The notes beneath the pieces are model-generated. The model was given only the letters and a program-made list of their open reading frames with translations. It was not told where the DNA came from and did not search any database. From assembly GCA_030429955.1 (NCBI GenBank), contig JAUIGO010000022.1:1-42191 (forward strand): a stretch of 42,191 nucleotides of DNA, written 5' to 3'. This document shows positions 26,023-34,679 of this stretch, in pieces; within the stretch, counting starts at the first letter, position 1, and each line of letters begins with the position of its first letter. Made by a program: the position numbers and the translations under genes. The stretch comes from Bacteroidia bacterium. Lineage in GTDB: Bacteria; Bacteroidota; Bacteroidia; Flavobacteriales; Flavobacteriaceae.

Positions 26023-27483
26023 TTATTTCTGTAATTGTTTTAAAAATTCTTCTAAAATTTTATAATCATCAAAATCAATGCGTTTACCATTAATTTCTTG
26101 ATACGTTTCGTGACCTTTTCCAGCGACTAAAATGATGTCGTTTGGCTGAGCCAATTGACATGCCGTTTTAATGGCTTGTTTTCTATCTACAATGGATAAT
26201 GTCTTTTTAAAATGCTGTGGTTCAACTCCAGCTTCCATATCTTCAATAATCTGCTCAGGTTTTTCCGAACGTGGATTATCACTAGTAAAAATCACTTTGG
26301 TACTCAATGCCGAAGCAATATTTGCCATTTTTGGGCGCTTGGTTTTATCTCTATCTCCACCACAACCAACAACTGTAATTAAATCTTCGTTTTGAGTGCG
26401 AATGGTGTTAATGGTTTCCAATACATTCTTAAGTGCATCAGGAGTATGCGCATAATCAACTATCGCTGTAATATCATTAGCAATTAGGTATTGGAACCTT
26501 CCACTTACGCTTTCCAATTCACTTAAAAGCCTTAGTATTTCTACGCTTTCCAATCCTAACAAATCTGCTGCGCCATAAATAGCCAACACATTGTAAGCAT
26601 TGAAGTTTCCAATAAGTTTTGACCAAACTTCATTATCATTAATCTTAAGCAATAAACCGTTTAATTGATTCTCTAGAATTTGCGCTCTATAATCTGCATA
26701 GGTTCTTAATGCATAAGTATATTTTTTGGATGCCGTATTCTGAAGCATAAACAAACCGTTCTTATCATCAACATTGACTAGCGAAAATGCGGTACGAGGT
26801 AACTGGTCAAAAAATGCTTTTTTCACATCACGATATTCCGAAAAGGTGTCGTGGTAATCTAAATGGTCATGTGACAGATTGGTGAAAATACCACCTGCAA
26901 AATGTAATCCTTCAGTTCGTTTTTGATGAATACCATGAGAGCTTACTTCCATAAAACAAAACTCAACGCCATGATCATTCATCTCGCTCAAATACTTATT
27001 AATCGTCAAAGAATCTGGTGTTGTATGTGTCGCTTTATATTCAATATCGTCCACCAATATTTTAACTGTTGACAGCAGTCCTACTTTATAACCAGCTTTT
27101 TTAAACAAGGTATAGAGTAAAGTCGCTATTGTGGTCTTACCATTAGTTCCTGTGACACCAACTAACTTTAAGTTTTCTGAAGGTGAATCATAGTAATTGG
27201 ATGCCATGATAGCCAAAGCACTATTGGAATTTTCAACTTGCACATAAGTAATTCCATCCTCTAATTTCTCAGGAAGCTGCTCAACGATGATTGCTATAGC
27301 ACCATTTTTGATAGCAACATCAATAAAATTGTGTCCATCTACCACTTGTCCTTTTATGGCAACAAACACATCGTTTTTTTGAATTCTTCTTGAATCAAAT
27401 TGAATTGCACCAACAGCTACACTTGTGTTGCCAACTACGGCTTCAAGTGTTACTTTATACAATATGTTTTTCAATTCAATCAT
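26023..27483 (-). CDS. murE: UDP-MurNAc-L-Ala-D-Glu--diaminopimelate ligase
   Basis: 486 residues. Adds the third stem-peptide residue. N-terminal domain SRRIQKNDVFVAIKGQVVDGHNF, P-loop GTNGKTTIATLL (112-123), MEVSSHGIHQKR, YAHTPDAL. The amino-acid selectivity motif reads DNPR (402-405), the signature of meso-diaminopimelate-adding MurE rather than the lysine type. ATG at 27483 overlaps the ftsI stop by 4 bp (ATGA). Followed by the REP-like element before mraY. Confidence 0.96.
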   Translation of the reverse strand: MIELKNILYKVTLEAVVGNTSVAVGAIQFDSRRIQKNDVFVAIKGQVVDGHNFIDVAIKNGAIAIIVEQLPEKLEDGITYVQVENSNSALAIMASNYYDSPSENLKLVGVTGTNGKTTIATLLYTLFKKAGYKVGLLSTVKILVDDIEYKATHTTPDSLTINKYLSEMNDHGVEFCFMEVSSHGIHQKRTEGLHFAGGIFTNLSHDHLDYHDTFSEYRDVKKAFFDQLPRTAFSLVNVDDKNGLFMLQNTASKKYTYALRTYADYRAQILENQLNGLLLKINDNEVWSKLIGNFNAYNVLAIYGAADLLGLESVEILRLLSELESVSGRFQYLIANDITAIVDYAHTPDALKNVLETINTIRTQNEDLITVVGCGGDRDKTKRPKMANIASALSTKVIFTSDNPRSEKPEQIIEDMEAGVEPQHFKKTLSIVDRKQAIKTACQLAQPNDIILVAGKGHETYQEINGKRIDFDDYKILEEFLKQLQK

Positions 27484-29489
27484 GATAATTCCAGCACTAT
27501 GGTTTGTTTTGAGTTTAGCTTTGTTCCTTTAGAAACGGATTGTTTTTTTACTTTTCCGCTACCTATAATTTTTACTTTCATCCCAATATTTTCTAGTAAA
27601 GTGATAGCATCCATTGCTGGCATTCCACTTAAATCTGGCATAATGGTTTTGTATTTCTGAGCCGTATCGAAATAATTATCATAGTTGCTTTTAATAGCCA
27701 CATCCTGAACTTCTAAATCTTGAACTTCATCAACAATAGGTGTATCAGTATATATCTTTTGTGCAATTTTTTTGAATACAGGACCAGATACATCAGCGCC
27801 ATAATAACCTACACTTTTATCTGGTTCATGAATAACTACAATGCAAGAGTATTTTGGGTTTTCTGCTGGAAAATAACCCACAAAAGATGAGATGTAATTA
27901 AGTTTTTCTTTGTCTCTGTAATCTTTCTGGCACGTTCCAGTTTTTCCTGCCATAGAAAAGTTTTCGGAGTACAAACCATTTCCAGTTCCATGATCTTTTT
28001 CAACAACATTTTTAAGCAGTTTCTGTAGTTTTGAAACTGTTTCTGGAGAGCATATTTTTTGATTTATAACTTCTTTATCAAAAGATTCTATTGTATTTCC
28101 AAATTCTTTAACTTCTTTTAAAAATCTAGGTTTTACCATTTCGCCATTATTAGCAATGGCATTATAAAATGTAAGTGTTTGAAGTGGTGTAAATGATACA
28201 CCATAGCCAAAAGCCATCCACTCGAGTGCAATACCGCTCCAACGATTATTTTTTATTCTTGGATCTGGAATGATAGGCTTACCTTCACCTATAATTGGCA
28301 AATCCAAAGTGTTCTGAAGATTCATTGCATATAAACCATCAACAAATTTCTTAGGATTATCTTTATAACTATTGTGAATAGCCTTTACAATGCCTGTATT
28401 AGATGAGACTTCAAATGCTTTGGCTACAGAGATTTTACCATAACCACCTCTATGTGAATCATCAACATGTTTTCCATAAAATGTTAACCTTCCTTTTTCA
28501 GTATCCACTACTGTAGAAGTGTCAATAACCTTATCTTCCAAGGCCACTGCCAAAGCCATTAGCTTAAATGTAGAACCCGGTTCGTGAGATTCTCCTACTG
28601 CATAATTGAGTCTTTCGTAGTACTTTCCTTCTTGATTTCGCCCAAGGTTTGATATGGCTTTTACCTCACCTGTTTTGGTTTCCATAACAACGACAGTACC
28701 ATGATCTGCCTTGTATTTTTCCAATTGCTCCAACAAGGCGTGATGTGCTATATCTTGAATATTAACATCAATAGTTGTATAAAGGTCATAACCATCTTTT
28801 GGTTCTATTTGGTCATAATCTTCAATGGGTTTCCATTGGCCTTTTCCTATTTTTTGTTTTAATCGTCTTCCATCTGTACCTCGTAAATACTGCACTCCAA
28901 AAGCACCGTCAATTCCTGCTCTAGTTACGTTACCTTGATCGTCAAATCGCTCATAACCTATAGAACGTTGTGCAATTTCACCCATTGGATGCTCCCTTTT
29001 TGTTTTCTGTTCAACAATTAGACCTCCTTTAAAAGCTCCCATTTTAAGCAAGGGAAAATTTCTGATTCTTATATAGTTTGAGTAGCCAAGATTTCTACCG
29101 AGTAAGAAGTATCTGTTTTTATTTGCTCTAGCTTTTCGCAACTCTTTCTCAAAATAGCTGGATGTTTTTCCATGAAATTTTGCTAAAGAATCTGAAAGTG
29201 GCTTTATGTATTTTTCAAAGTTTTTAGCTGAAGGTGTTATAGCATCAAAACGAAGATCATATTTAGGTACAGAAGTTGCCAGTAGGTTTCCATTGGCCGA
29301 GTATACATTTCCTCTATTTGCTGGAATAACAACATTTTGTATGGTTCTTTGCTCTGCTAAGTCTCTATATTCATTGCCATGAACAAACTGTATGTTTACC
29401 AATTTAACCACAACAAGAACCGCAAAGATGAACATACATCCAGCTACAAAATACAATCGGTTTAATATGTTCTTCTCGTTTATTGCCAA
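27480..29489 (-). CDS. ftsI: Septal penicillin-binding protein/transpeptidase with PASTA domain
   Basis: 669 residues, class B PBP that cross-links septal peptidoglycan. One membrane helix (about 12-33), a dimerisation domain (about 50-210), then the transpeptidase: SxxK STFK (306-309), SxN SSN (362-364) and KTG (516-518). The C-terminus (about 613-669, YKTIMPDLSGMPAMDAITLL..) is one PASTA domain, as in SpoVD-type PBPs and flavobacterial FtsI. The likely start is TTG at 29489; the next Met (residue 19) falls inside the membrane helix. It begins 9 bp after the ftsL stop. Confidence 0.94.
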   Translation of the reverse strand: MAINEKNILNRLYFVAGCMFIFAVLVVVKLVNIQFVHGNEYRDLAEQRTIQNVVIPANRGNVYSANGNLLATSVPKYDLRFDAITPSAKNFEKYIKPLSDSLAKFHGKTSSYFEKELRKARANKNRYFLLGRNLGYSNYIRIRNFPLLKMGAFKGGLIVEQKTKREHPMGEIAQRSIGYERFDDQGNVTRAGIDGAFGVQYLRGTDGRRLKQKIGKGQWKPIEDYDQIEPKDGYDLYTTIDVNIQDIAHHALLEQLEKYKADHGTVVVMETKTGEVKAISNLGRNQEGKYYERLNYAVGESHEPGSTFKLMALAVALEDKVIDTSTVVDTEKGRLTFYGKHVDDSHRGGYGKISVAKAFEVSSNTGIVKAIHNSYKDNPKKFVDGLYAMNLQNTLDLPIIGEGKPIIPDPRIKNNRWSGIALEWMAFGYGVSFTPLQTLTFYNAIANNGEMVKPRFLKEVKEFGNTIESFDKEVINQKICSPETVSKLQKLLKNVVEKDHGTGNGLYSENFSMAGKTGTCQKDYRDKEKLNYISSFVGYFPAENPKYSCIVVIHEPDKSVGYYGADVSGPVFKKIAQKIYTDTPIVDEVQDLEVQDVAIKSNYDNYFDTAQKYKTIMPDLSGMPAMDAITLLENIGMKVKIIGSGKVKKQSVSKGTKLNSKQTIVLELS

Positions 29490-29498
29490 GGCTGAACT

Positions 29499-29816
29499 TT
29501 AATTTTTAGATTTAACTTTAATTTTTTTAGGAGGCACTTCTGAAGGCGACAAACCTTTATCTGTTAGTTTTCTTATTACAGAAGATTCCATTTTTAATTG
29601 CATTAGCTTTTGACGTCCATCAACAAAAGCCGACCTTAATTCTTTTACTTCTTCTTTAAGATTTGCTATTTCATAAACTTTTCTATCAGCACTATGAGAG
29701 CTTGCGATCATAATTACAGCGAGTACAGACAGAAACAGAATTAACCTCCAATTCTTAAACGAATCATCACTGATTAAAAAAGTCCCTCTTAATACACTGT
29801 AAATGCTCTTTTTCAT
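29499..29816 (-). CDS. ftsL: FtsL-like cell division protein
   Basis: 105 residues with one membrane helix (about 25-42, LILFLSVLAVIMIASS) and a heptad-like helical stretch (YEIANLKEEVKELRSAFVDGRQKLMQLKMES). Size, topology and position between rsmH and ftsI identify it as the FtsL equivalent; sequence similarity to proteobacterial FtsL is not expected. By family it forms a coiled coil with FtsB-type partners and recruits FtsW/FtsI. The basic tail PPKKIKVKSKN is typical of Bacteroidota versions. Confidence 0.85.
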   Translation of the reverse strand: MKKSIYSVLRGTFLISDDSFKNWRLILFLSVLAVIMIASSHSADRKVYEIANLKEEVKELRSAFVDGRQKLMQLKMESSVIRKLTDKGLSPSEVPPKKIKVKSKN

Positions 29817-29853
29817 TATATCTATCTTTCAAGACTCTTCCATATTGGAAGAA

Positions 29854-30762
29854 TTATAATTTTTCAGCTATTCTTAGCTTTGCACTTCTTGCTCTATTAT
29901 TTAACTTTATTTCTTCATGGCTTGGCACAATAAGATTCCCGATTTTTTTTAAAGGGACACTTACATTGCCAAATACATCCTTCTCAGGTTCGCCTTCAAA
30001 CATTCCACTTCTAATGAATCTTTTCACTAATCTATCCTCAAGCGAGTGATAGGATATAAAACTCAATCGACCTCCTTTTTTAAGTATTTCGGGTGTTTGC
30101 AACAAAAACTCTTTTAAAGCTTCTATTTCCTGATTTACTTCTATTCGAATTGCTTGGTAGATTTGGGCTAAAATTTTATTCTCTTTTCTTGGTGGCAAAT
30201 ATTTTTTCAAAACAGTTTTTAATTGCTCAGAAGTGATAATTTCATTTTCTTTTCTTGCTGCAATAATTGTTCTTGCTAAAGCTGGCGCATTTCTTAATTC
30301 ACCATATTGCCAAAACACTTGTCTTAGTTGCTCTTCATCATATTCATTAACAACATGAAACGCCGACAGTTGTTCTTGCTGATTCATTCTCATATCGAGG
30401 TTAGATTCAAATCGAGTTGAAAAACCTCTCTCTGGAACATCAAATTGGTGTGATGACACACCAAAATCAGCAAGAATACCGTCAATTGACATTACGCCAT
30501 GAAATTTCAGGAAACGTTTTACGTACCTGAAATTTTCATTAATTAGCGTAAATCTGCTATCATCAATTCTATTTAAAAGAGCGTCTTGATCTTGATCAAA
30601 TGCTATTAATCGTCCATCTTTACCAAGTCTTTTTAATATTTCCTTGCTATGACCTCCGCCTCCAAAAGTAACGTCAACGTAAGTGCCATTTTCTATAATA
30701 TTTAAACCATCTACAGTTTCCTTTAATAAAACTGGATTATGATATTGCTGCATCGTCATCAT
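29854..30762 (-). CDS. rsmH: 16S rRNA (cytosine-1402 N4) methyltransferase
   Basis: 302 residues (MraW). Methylates C1402 of 16S rRNA. The start region YHNPVLLKETVDGL and the SAM loop YVDVTFGGGGHSKEIL (about 29-44) are characteristic, with DGILADFGVSSHQFD, GFSTRFESNLDMRMN and the C-terminal SYHSLEDRLVKRF. Three clustered ATGs (30762, 30759, 30753) are possible; the last, MQQYHNP, fits homologues best. The frame overlaps the end of mraZ by 17-26 bp. Confidence 0.96.
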   Translation of the reverse strand: MMTMQQYHNPVLLKETVDGLNIIENGTYVDVTFGGGGHSKEILKRLGKDGRLIAFDQDQDALLNRIDDSRFTLINENFRYVKRFLKFHGVMSIDGILADFGVSSHQFDVPERGFSTRFESNLDMRMNQQEQLSAFHVVNEYDEEQLRQVFWQYGELRNAPALARTIIAARKENEIITSEQLKTVLKKYLPPRKENKILAQIYQAIRIEVNQEIEALKEFLLQTPEILKKGGRLSFISYHSLEDRLVKRFIRSGMFEGEPEKDVFGNVSVPLKKIGNLIVPSHEEIKLNNRARSAKLRIAEKL

Positions 30763-31207
30763 CTTGTCCCATTACGTCTTCAGCTAAATCTGCAAAATCC
30801 ATTGCAGCATCATCAATAGCTTTCTCATAGTTATCCTTATCCCAAATTTCAACAATGTTAACTGCTGAAGAGACCACCAATTCTTTTGAAATTCCAGCAA
30901 AAGCAATAAGATCTTTTGGGATTAACAGCCTGCCTGAAGCATCCAATTCCACAACTTTTACTCCTGCTGTAAATCGCCTGATGAAATCATTGTTCTTCTT
31001 CTTAAAACGATTTAGCTTGTTTACTTTTTGCATTAAACTTTCCCACTCACTCATTGGATACAATTCTAAACAAGGCTGGAATACTGCACGTTTTAACACA
31101 AAACCATTTTGCATCACAGGAGACAACTGTTTCTTCAATGCCGAAGGAAGCATCAATCTTCCTTTAGCATCAGCCTTACATTCGTATGTTCCTATTAATG
31201 AATTCAA
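30737..31207 (-). CDS. mraZ: Transcriptional regulator/division protein MraZ
   Basis: 156 residues from TTG at 31207. Two AbrB/SpoVT-like swapped-hairpin halves: GTYECKADAKGRLMLPSAL (about 5-23) and VVELDASGRLLIPKDL (about 87-102), the paired DAKGR/DASGR signatures of MraZ. By family it binds repeats upstream of its own gene and represses the dcw cluster. An upstream in-frame GTG (31267) would lie inside the operator boxes, so it is rejected; TTG follows a GAGAG sequence and sits 27 bp from the -7 box. The acidic C-terminal tail (GQDDDDAAIS) overlaps rsmH. Confidence 0.93.
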   Translation of the reverse strand: MNSLIGTYECKADAKGRLMLPSALKKQLSPVMQNGFVLKRAVFQPCLELYPMSEWESLMQKVNKLNRFKKKNNDFIRRFTAGVKVVELDASGRLLIPKDLIAFAGISKELVVSSAVNIVEIWDKDNYEKAIDDAAMDFADLAEDVMGQDDDDAAIS

Positions 31208-31234
31208 CGTACTCTCGTTTTTATATATAAGTTT

Positions 31235-31242
31235 CAAATCTA
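31235..31242 (-). promoter_or_regulatory. mraZ (dcw cluster) -7 box
   Basis: TAGATTTG on the minus strand, a perfect TAnnTTTG, 27 bp before the TTG start. The -33 region is occupied by MraZ boxes and has no TTG. Confidence 0.6.
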
Positions 31243-31247
31243 AAAAA

Positions 31248-31277
31248 ATTTTACCACATTTTACCACGATTTCCCAC
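31248..31277 (-). promoter_or_regulatory. Three MraZ binding boxes
   Basis: On the minus strand: GTGGGAAATC, GTGGTAAAAT, GTGGTAAAAT, three direct 10-bp repeats without gaps (31277-31268, 31267-31258, 31257-31248). The pattern TGGGN or TGGTN every 10 bp just upstream of the -7 box is the known MraZ operator layout (three TGGGN boxes, 5-bp spacers) in E. coli and Mycoplasma. Binding here should block the promoter. Confidence 0.75.
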
Positions 31278-31283
31278 TTTGTT

Positions 31284-31324
31284 GATAAAATTCTACAAAA
31301 AGATCATTTCATCGATAAAATTCT
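31284..31324. repeat. 11-bp direct repeat 30 bp apart upstream of the MraZ boxes
   Basis: GATAAAATTCT occurs at 31284-31294 and 31314-31324, each followed by a similar A-rich stretch ending ATCAT. It lies between the divergent mraZ and hydrolase promoters; possible second regulator site. Confidence 0.4.
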
Positions 31325-31426
31325 TTTTCAAATCATGCATATTAAGTAGTTAGCTTGCATAAGTTTTAATTAACACTTGGCGGTCATTTTTGTCAAAAGG
31401 CATTCTTTATGTTAAATAAATTTGTG

Positions 31427-31434
31427 TAGATTTG
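31427..31434 (+). promoter_or_regulatory. -7 box of the alpha/beta hydrolase gene
   Basis: TAGATTTG, identical to the divergent mraZ box, 25 bp before the ATG. No well-spaced TTG upstream. Confidence 0.5.
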
Positions 31435-31459
31435 CTTCAACGAGAATTGACAACCATCG

Positions 31460-32224
31460 ATGCCACATAGATTAAAAAAAGAAAGGGATTACAGTTATAT
31501 TGAAATTGGAGAAGGAACACCAATAATTGTGCTGCACGGACTTATGGGAGGATTAAGTAACTTCAAGGCTGTTACTGATTTTTTTAGCAAAAATGGCTAC
31601 AAAGTTGTAATTCCCGAATTACCTATTTACACCATGTCGCTACTTAAGACCAATGTAAAAAGCTTTGCAAAGTATTTGCATGATTTTATAGATTTTAAAG
31701 GTTATAATGAGGTCATTTTACTTGGAAACTCTTTAGGTGGACACATTGGGCTGTATCACACAAAAATGTTTAACGAAAAAGTGAAAGCATTAGTAATTAC
31801 TGGAAGTTCTGGTCTTTATGAGAGCGCTATGGGAGGCGGCTACACCAAACGAAGTGATTATGAAGTTATCAAGAAAAAAGCACAAGATGTGTTTTATGAT
31901 CCTGCTGTAGCCACAAAAGACATTGTAGATGAGGTTTATGCTACTGTAAATGACAGAAACAAACTGATTAAAACTCTAGCCATAGCAAAAAGCGCAATAC
32001 GTCACAATATGGCAAAAGACTTGCCAAAAATGCAAACACCAACCTGTATTATTTGGGGGAAAAACGATACTGTAACTCCACCGAATGTTGCAGAGGAATT
32101 TCATGAACTTTTACCAGACTCTGATTTATTTTGGATTGATAAATGTGGGCATGCTGCCATGATGGAACACCCTGATGAATTCAATGCCATACTACACAAA
32201 TGGTTACTAGATAGAGGTTTTTAA
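31460..32224 (+). CDS. Alpha/beta hydrolase
   Basis: 254 residues, cytoplasmic (no signal). The fold shows the oxyanion HGLMGGLSNF (25-34), the nucleophile elbow GNSLGG (Ser in VILLGNSLGGHIGLY, about 89-94), the acid in IIWGKNDTVTPP, and the catalytic His in KCGHAAMMEHPDEF. Catalytic triad complete. Substrate unknown; related flavobacterial proteins lie beside engB. It is 32 bp upstream of engB on the same strand and probably co-transcribed. Confidence 0.88.
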   Translation: MPHRLKKERDYSYIEIGEGTPIIVLHGLMGGLSNFKAVTDFFSKNGYKVVIPELPIYTMSLLKTNVKSFAKYLHDFIDFKGYNEVILLGNSLGGHIGLYHTKMFNEKVKALVITGSSGLYESAMGGGYTKRSDYEVIKKKAQDVFYDPAVATKDIVDEVYATVNDRNKLIKTLAIAKSAIRHNMAKDLPKMQTPTCIIWGKNDTVTPPNVAEEFHELLPDSDLFWIDKCGHAAMMEHPDEFNAILHKWLLDRGF

Positions 32225-32256
32225 ATTTAAAATTTTCGTTTTCGCGGAAAGTAAAT

Positions 32257-32859
32257 ATGAAAATAAAAACAGCTGAATTTGTTGTAAGCAATCAAGACGT
32301 TGATAAATGTCCGAAAAACCATATCCCAGAATATGCTTTTATTGGCAGAAGTAATGTTGGCAAGTCGTCTTTAATCAATATGCTTACAAGCCGGAAAAAT
32401 TTAGCAAAAACTTCTGGGCGACCTGGAAAAACGCAACTTATCAATCACTTTATCATCAACAGCAATTGGTATTTGGTAGATTTACCTGGTTATGGTTATG
32501 CAAGGGTTTCGAAATCATCAAAAAAAACCTTTCAAAAGTTTATCACTGAATATTTTGAGCAAAGACAACAATTGGTTTGCGCCTTTGTACTTGTTGATAT
32601 TCGTCACGAACCTCAACCTATCGATTTAAATTTCATGGAATGGCTTGGTGAACACAGTATACCGTTTTGTATTATATTTACAAAAGCTGATAAATTAAAA
32701 CCAAAGGCTATTGAAAACCATGTTGAAGCCTATAAACAAATTATGCTTGAAGCTTGGGAAGACATGCCTCAATACTTCATCACTTCCTCATCAAAAGGGA
32801 TTGGCCAAGAGGAGCTTTTGGAATATATTGACACCATTAACAACTCATTAAAATCCTAG
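32257..32859 (+). CDS. engB: Ribosome biogenesis GTPase EngB/YsxC
   Basis: 200 residues, the family's usual length. Small GTPase needed for 50S subunit assembly. G1 GRSNVGKSS (30-38), G2 region KTSGRPGKTQLINHF, G3 DLPGYGYARVSK and G4 TKADKL; G5 SSSKGIG. ATG at 32257. The last 4 bp overlap the end of the convergent phosphatase gene, so transcripts run into one another. Confidence 0.95.
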   Translation: MKIKTAEFVVSNQDVDKCPKNHIPEYAFIGRSNVGKSSLINMLTSRKNLAKTSGRPGKTQLINHFIINSNWYLVDLPGYGYARVSKSSKKTFQKFITEYFEQRQQLVCAFVLVDIRHEPQPIDLNFMEWLGEHSIPFCIIFTKADKLKPKAIENHVEAYKQIMLEAWEDMPQYFITSSSKGIGQEELLEYIDTINNSLKS

Positions 32860-34487
32860 TTTTTTAACACCTCTTCTAATGGAGTTCCTGTATTTCCGTT
32901 AGGAAAACTTATACCTAGTAACGCTGATATTGTTGGTGCAATATCTATAATTCTAGTTTTTTGAAAAGTACTTCCTTTATTAATACCTTTTCCAAAAAAC
33001 AATAATGGAACTTGTGTATCATAATTAAGCCCTGAACCATGTGTTGAACCTGTTTTGCTATACGAAATTGTTGCAGGATTATACACAAAAACAACGTCTC
33101 CAGAACGCTTTTGGTTAAAACCATTTTGCAATAACTCTTCTATTCCAGTAGTGAAATTTGTTGCTGTAAATATTGAACCTGAATACGCTTTGTCAACAGA
33201 CTCATATTTAATAATTTCATTAACTATAGCATTTTGAACATCGGCAAGATTGAGTTTTAATTCTTTTAACTTTGCATGGTTTAAAAATATTTGATTATTG
33301 CTCACATTCTCTATCAACTCTGTTGATTTAAACGTGTTAAACATAAAATTATTCAGCATTTGTTTATCAGCATTTGTGTTTACGTAACCTGCTGGAATTT
33401 TTACACTTTGCAAATAGGCTGGAACATGTACAGCTCCATGGTCAGCAGTTAAAAATACTGTGTACTCACCTTTTCCAACTTTAGCATCCAATGCGTCAAA
33501 TAATCTTTTTAAATCCTGATCCAATCTTAAATAGGTATCCTGGACTTCTTTGGAATTAGCTCCAAAATTATGACCAATGTAATCTGTACTTGAAAAACTC
33601 ACAGCCAACACATCTGTAACAGCATCTTTACCAAGATTCTCACCATCAATGGCTGCTATTGCAAAATCGGCAACAATACTATTGCCATAAGGTGTTGTTT
33701 TTAATATATCAAAGCCTCCATTTTCAGCACTTAAAGCTTTTAAGTCGTATGGAAATGAGGCCGTTTCTTTACCTCTAAATCCACCTTCAAACGCATTAAT
33801 GTCATCTCCACTTTCAACATAAGTATCAATACTATATAATGTATTCCATTCTTTAATATATTTTGAAACATGATCTCCTTCATTGTATTTTTTTACCCAA
33901 TTTGGTAATTCAGTCATATAATGAGTACTTGTGATGAATTTACCTTCGAGTTTTCCATGAAACCAATAGGCAGCATTTGCTGAATGTCCAGCAGGTAAAA
34001 TAGCGCCTCTATCTTTTAAGGAAATTCCAATGGTCTTTCCTCTCATTTGAGTAAAAAGTCTGTTTTCATCGGCAAAACTTGTGGTTTTCATTCTATGTGG
34101 TGACATTTGCCCAGCATCATCTTCAGTACCTATAGACGCAACAGATTCGTCTCCTGCGCAATACACTGTTTTCTTTTCATCTTTATCATACCAATTATTA
34201 GAAATTATACCATGATATTTTGGTGTTGTTCCTGTATAAACTGAAGCATGTCCTGGTCCTGTATATGTTGGCACATAATTAAAATGATTGTTTTTGCAAT
34301 TAAAGCCTTCGTTCATCATTCGTTTAAAACCACCTTCTCCAAATTTGTTTTCAAATCTGGTTAAGTAATCGTAACGCATTTGGTCAACTACAATGCCAAC
34401 CACCAACTTTGGAGTGTCAGAATTGCTTTGTGCCAATGAAAAGTTTGTTATAAGAATAACTGCAAAAAGGCTAAATAAATACTTCAT
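32856..34487 (-). CDS. pafA: PafA-type alkaline phosphatase, exported
   Basis: 543 residues, signal peptide about 1-19 (LITNFSLA then Q). Alkaline phosphatase superfamily phosphomonoesterase. The metal Asp35 lies in GIVVDQMRYD and the nucleophile Thr in TYTGPGHASVYTG (Thr76). The monoesterase-specific residues of PafA appear as SNNWYD (96-101) and LKDRGAILPAGHSAN (Lys158, Arg160), with metal-binding DHG in LTADHGAVHVP. Periplasmic release of phosphate from organic esters is expected. ATG at 34487, with a perfect -7 box 25 bp upstream. Single gene. Confidence 0.92.
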   Translation of the reverse strand: MKYLFSLFAVILITNFSLAQSNSDTPKLVVGIVVDQMRYDYLTRFENKFGEGGFKRMMNEGFNCKNNHFNYVPTYTGPGHASVYTGTTPKYHGIISNNWYDKDEKKTVYCAGDESVASIGTEDDAGQMSPHRMKTTSFADENRLFTQMRGKTIGISLKDRGAILPAGHSANAAYWFHGKLEGKFITSTHYMTELPNWVKKYNEGDHVSKYIKEWNTLYSIDTYVESGDDINAFEGGFRGKETASFPYDLKALSAENGGFDILKTTPYGNSIVADFAIAAIDGENLGKDAVTDVLAVSFSSTDYIGHNFGANSKEVQDTYLRLDQDLKRLFDALDAKVGKGEYTVFLTADHGAVHVPAYLQSVKIPAGYVNTNADKQMLNNFMFNTFKSTELIENVSNNQIFLNHAKLKELKLNLADVQNAIVNEIIKYESVDKAYSGSIFTATNFTTGIEELLQNGFNQKRSGDVVFVYNPATISYSKTGSTHGSGLNYDTQVPLLFFGKGINKGSTFQKTRIIDIAPTISALLGISFPNGNTGTPLEEVLKN

Positions 34488-34512
34488 GTCCTGTTTATAT
34501 GAATGTGTTTTT

Positions 34513-34520
34513 CAAAAATA
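34513..34520 (-). promoter_or_regulatory. Candidate -7 box of pafA
   Basis: TATTTTTG on the minus strand, a full TAnnTTTG match. No pho-box type element recognised. Confidence 0.45.
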
Positions 34521-34679
34521 AGAATTTTAGTAAGTCTTGTTCTTAAATTACCATTAAATAATTCCCTTTTTTTATAAATCATATATCATTCCAAATTTTA
34601 AAATGCTTGTATTATTCTTTTACAATAAAGTATATGGTAAACGTTATATTTTTTTACTTTAGCAGTAACAAAATTTAAC

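Noticed and set aside
31208..31267. N-terminal extension of MraZ from GTG 31267
   Set aside because: It would place coding sequence over the MraZ boxes and the promoter, and the extra residues do not match the family start.
32233..32251. Short TTTTCGCGGAAAG string between the hydrolase and engB genes
   Set aside because: Resembles a fragment of common flavobacterial intergenic repeats but too short and imperfect to call.
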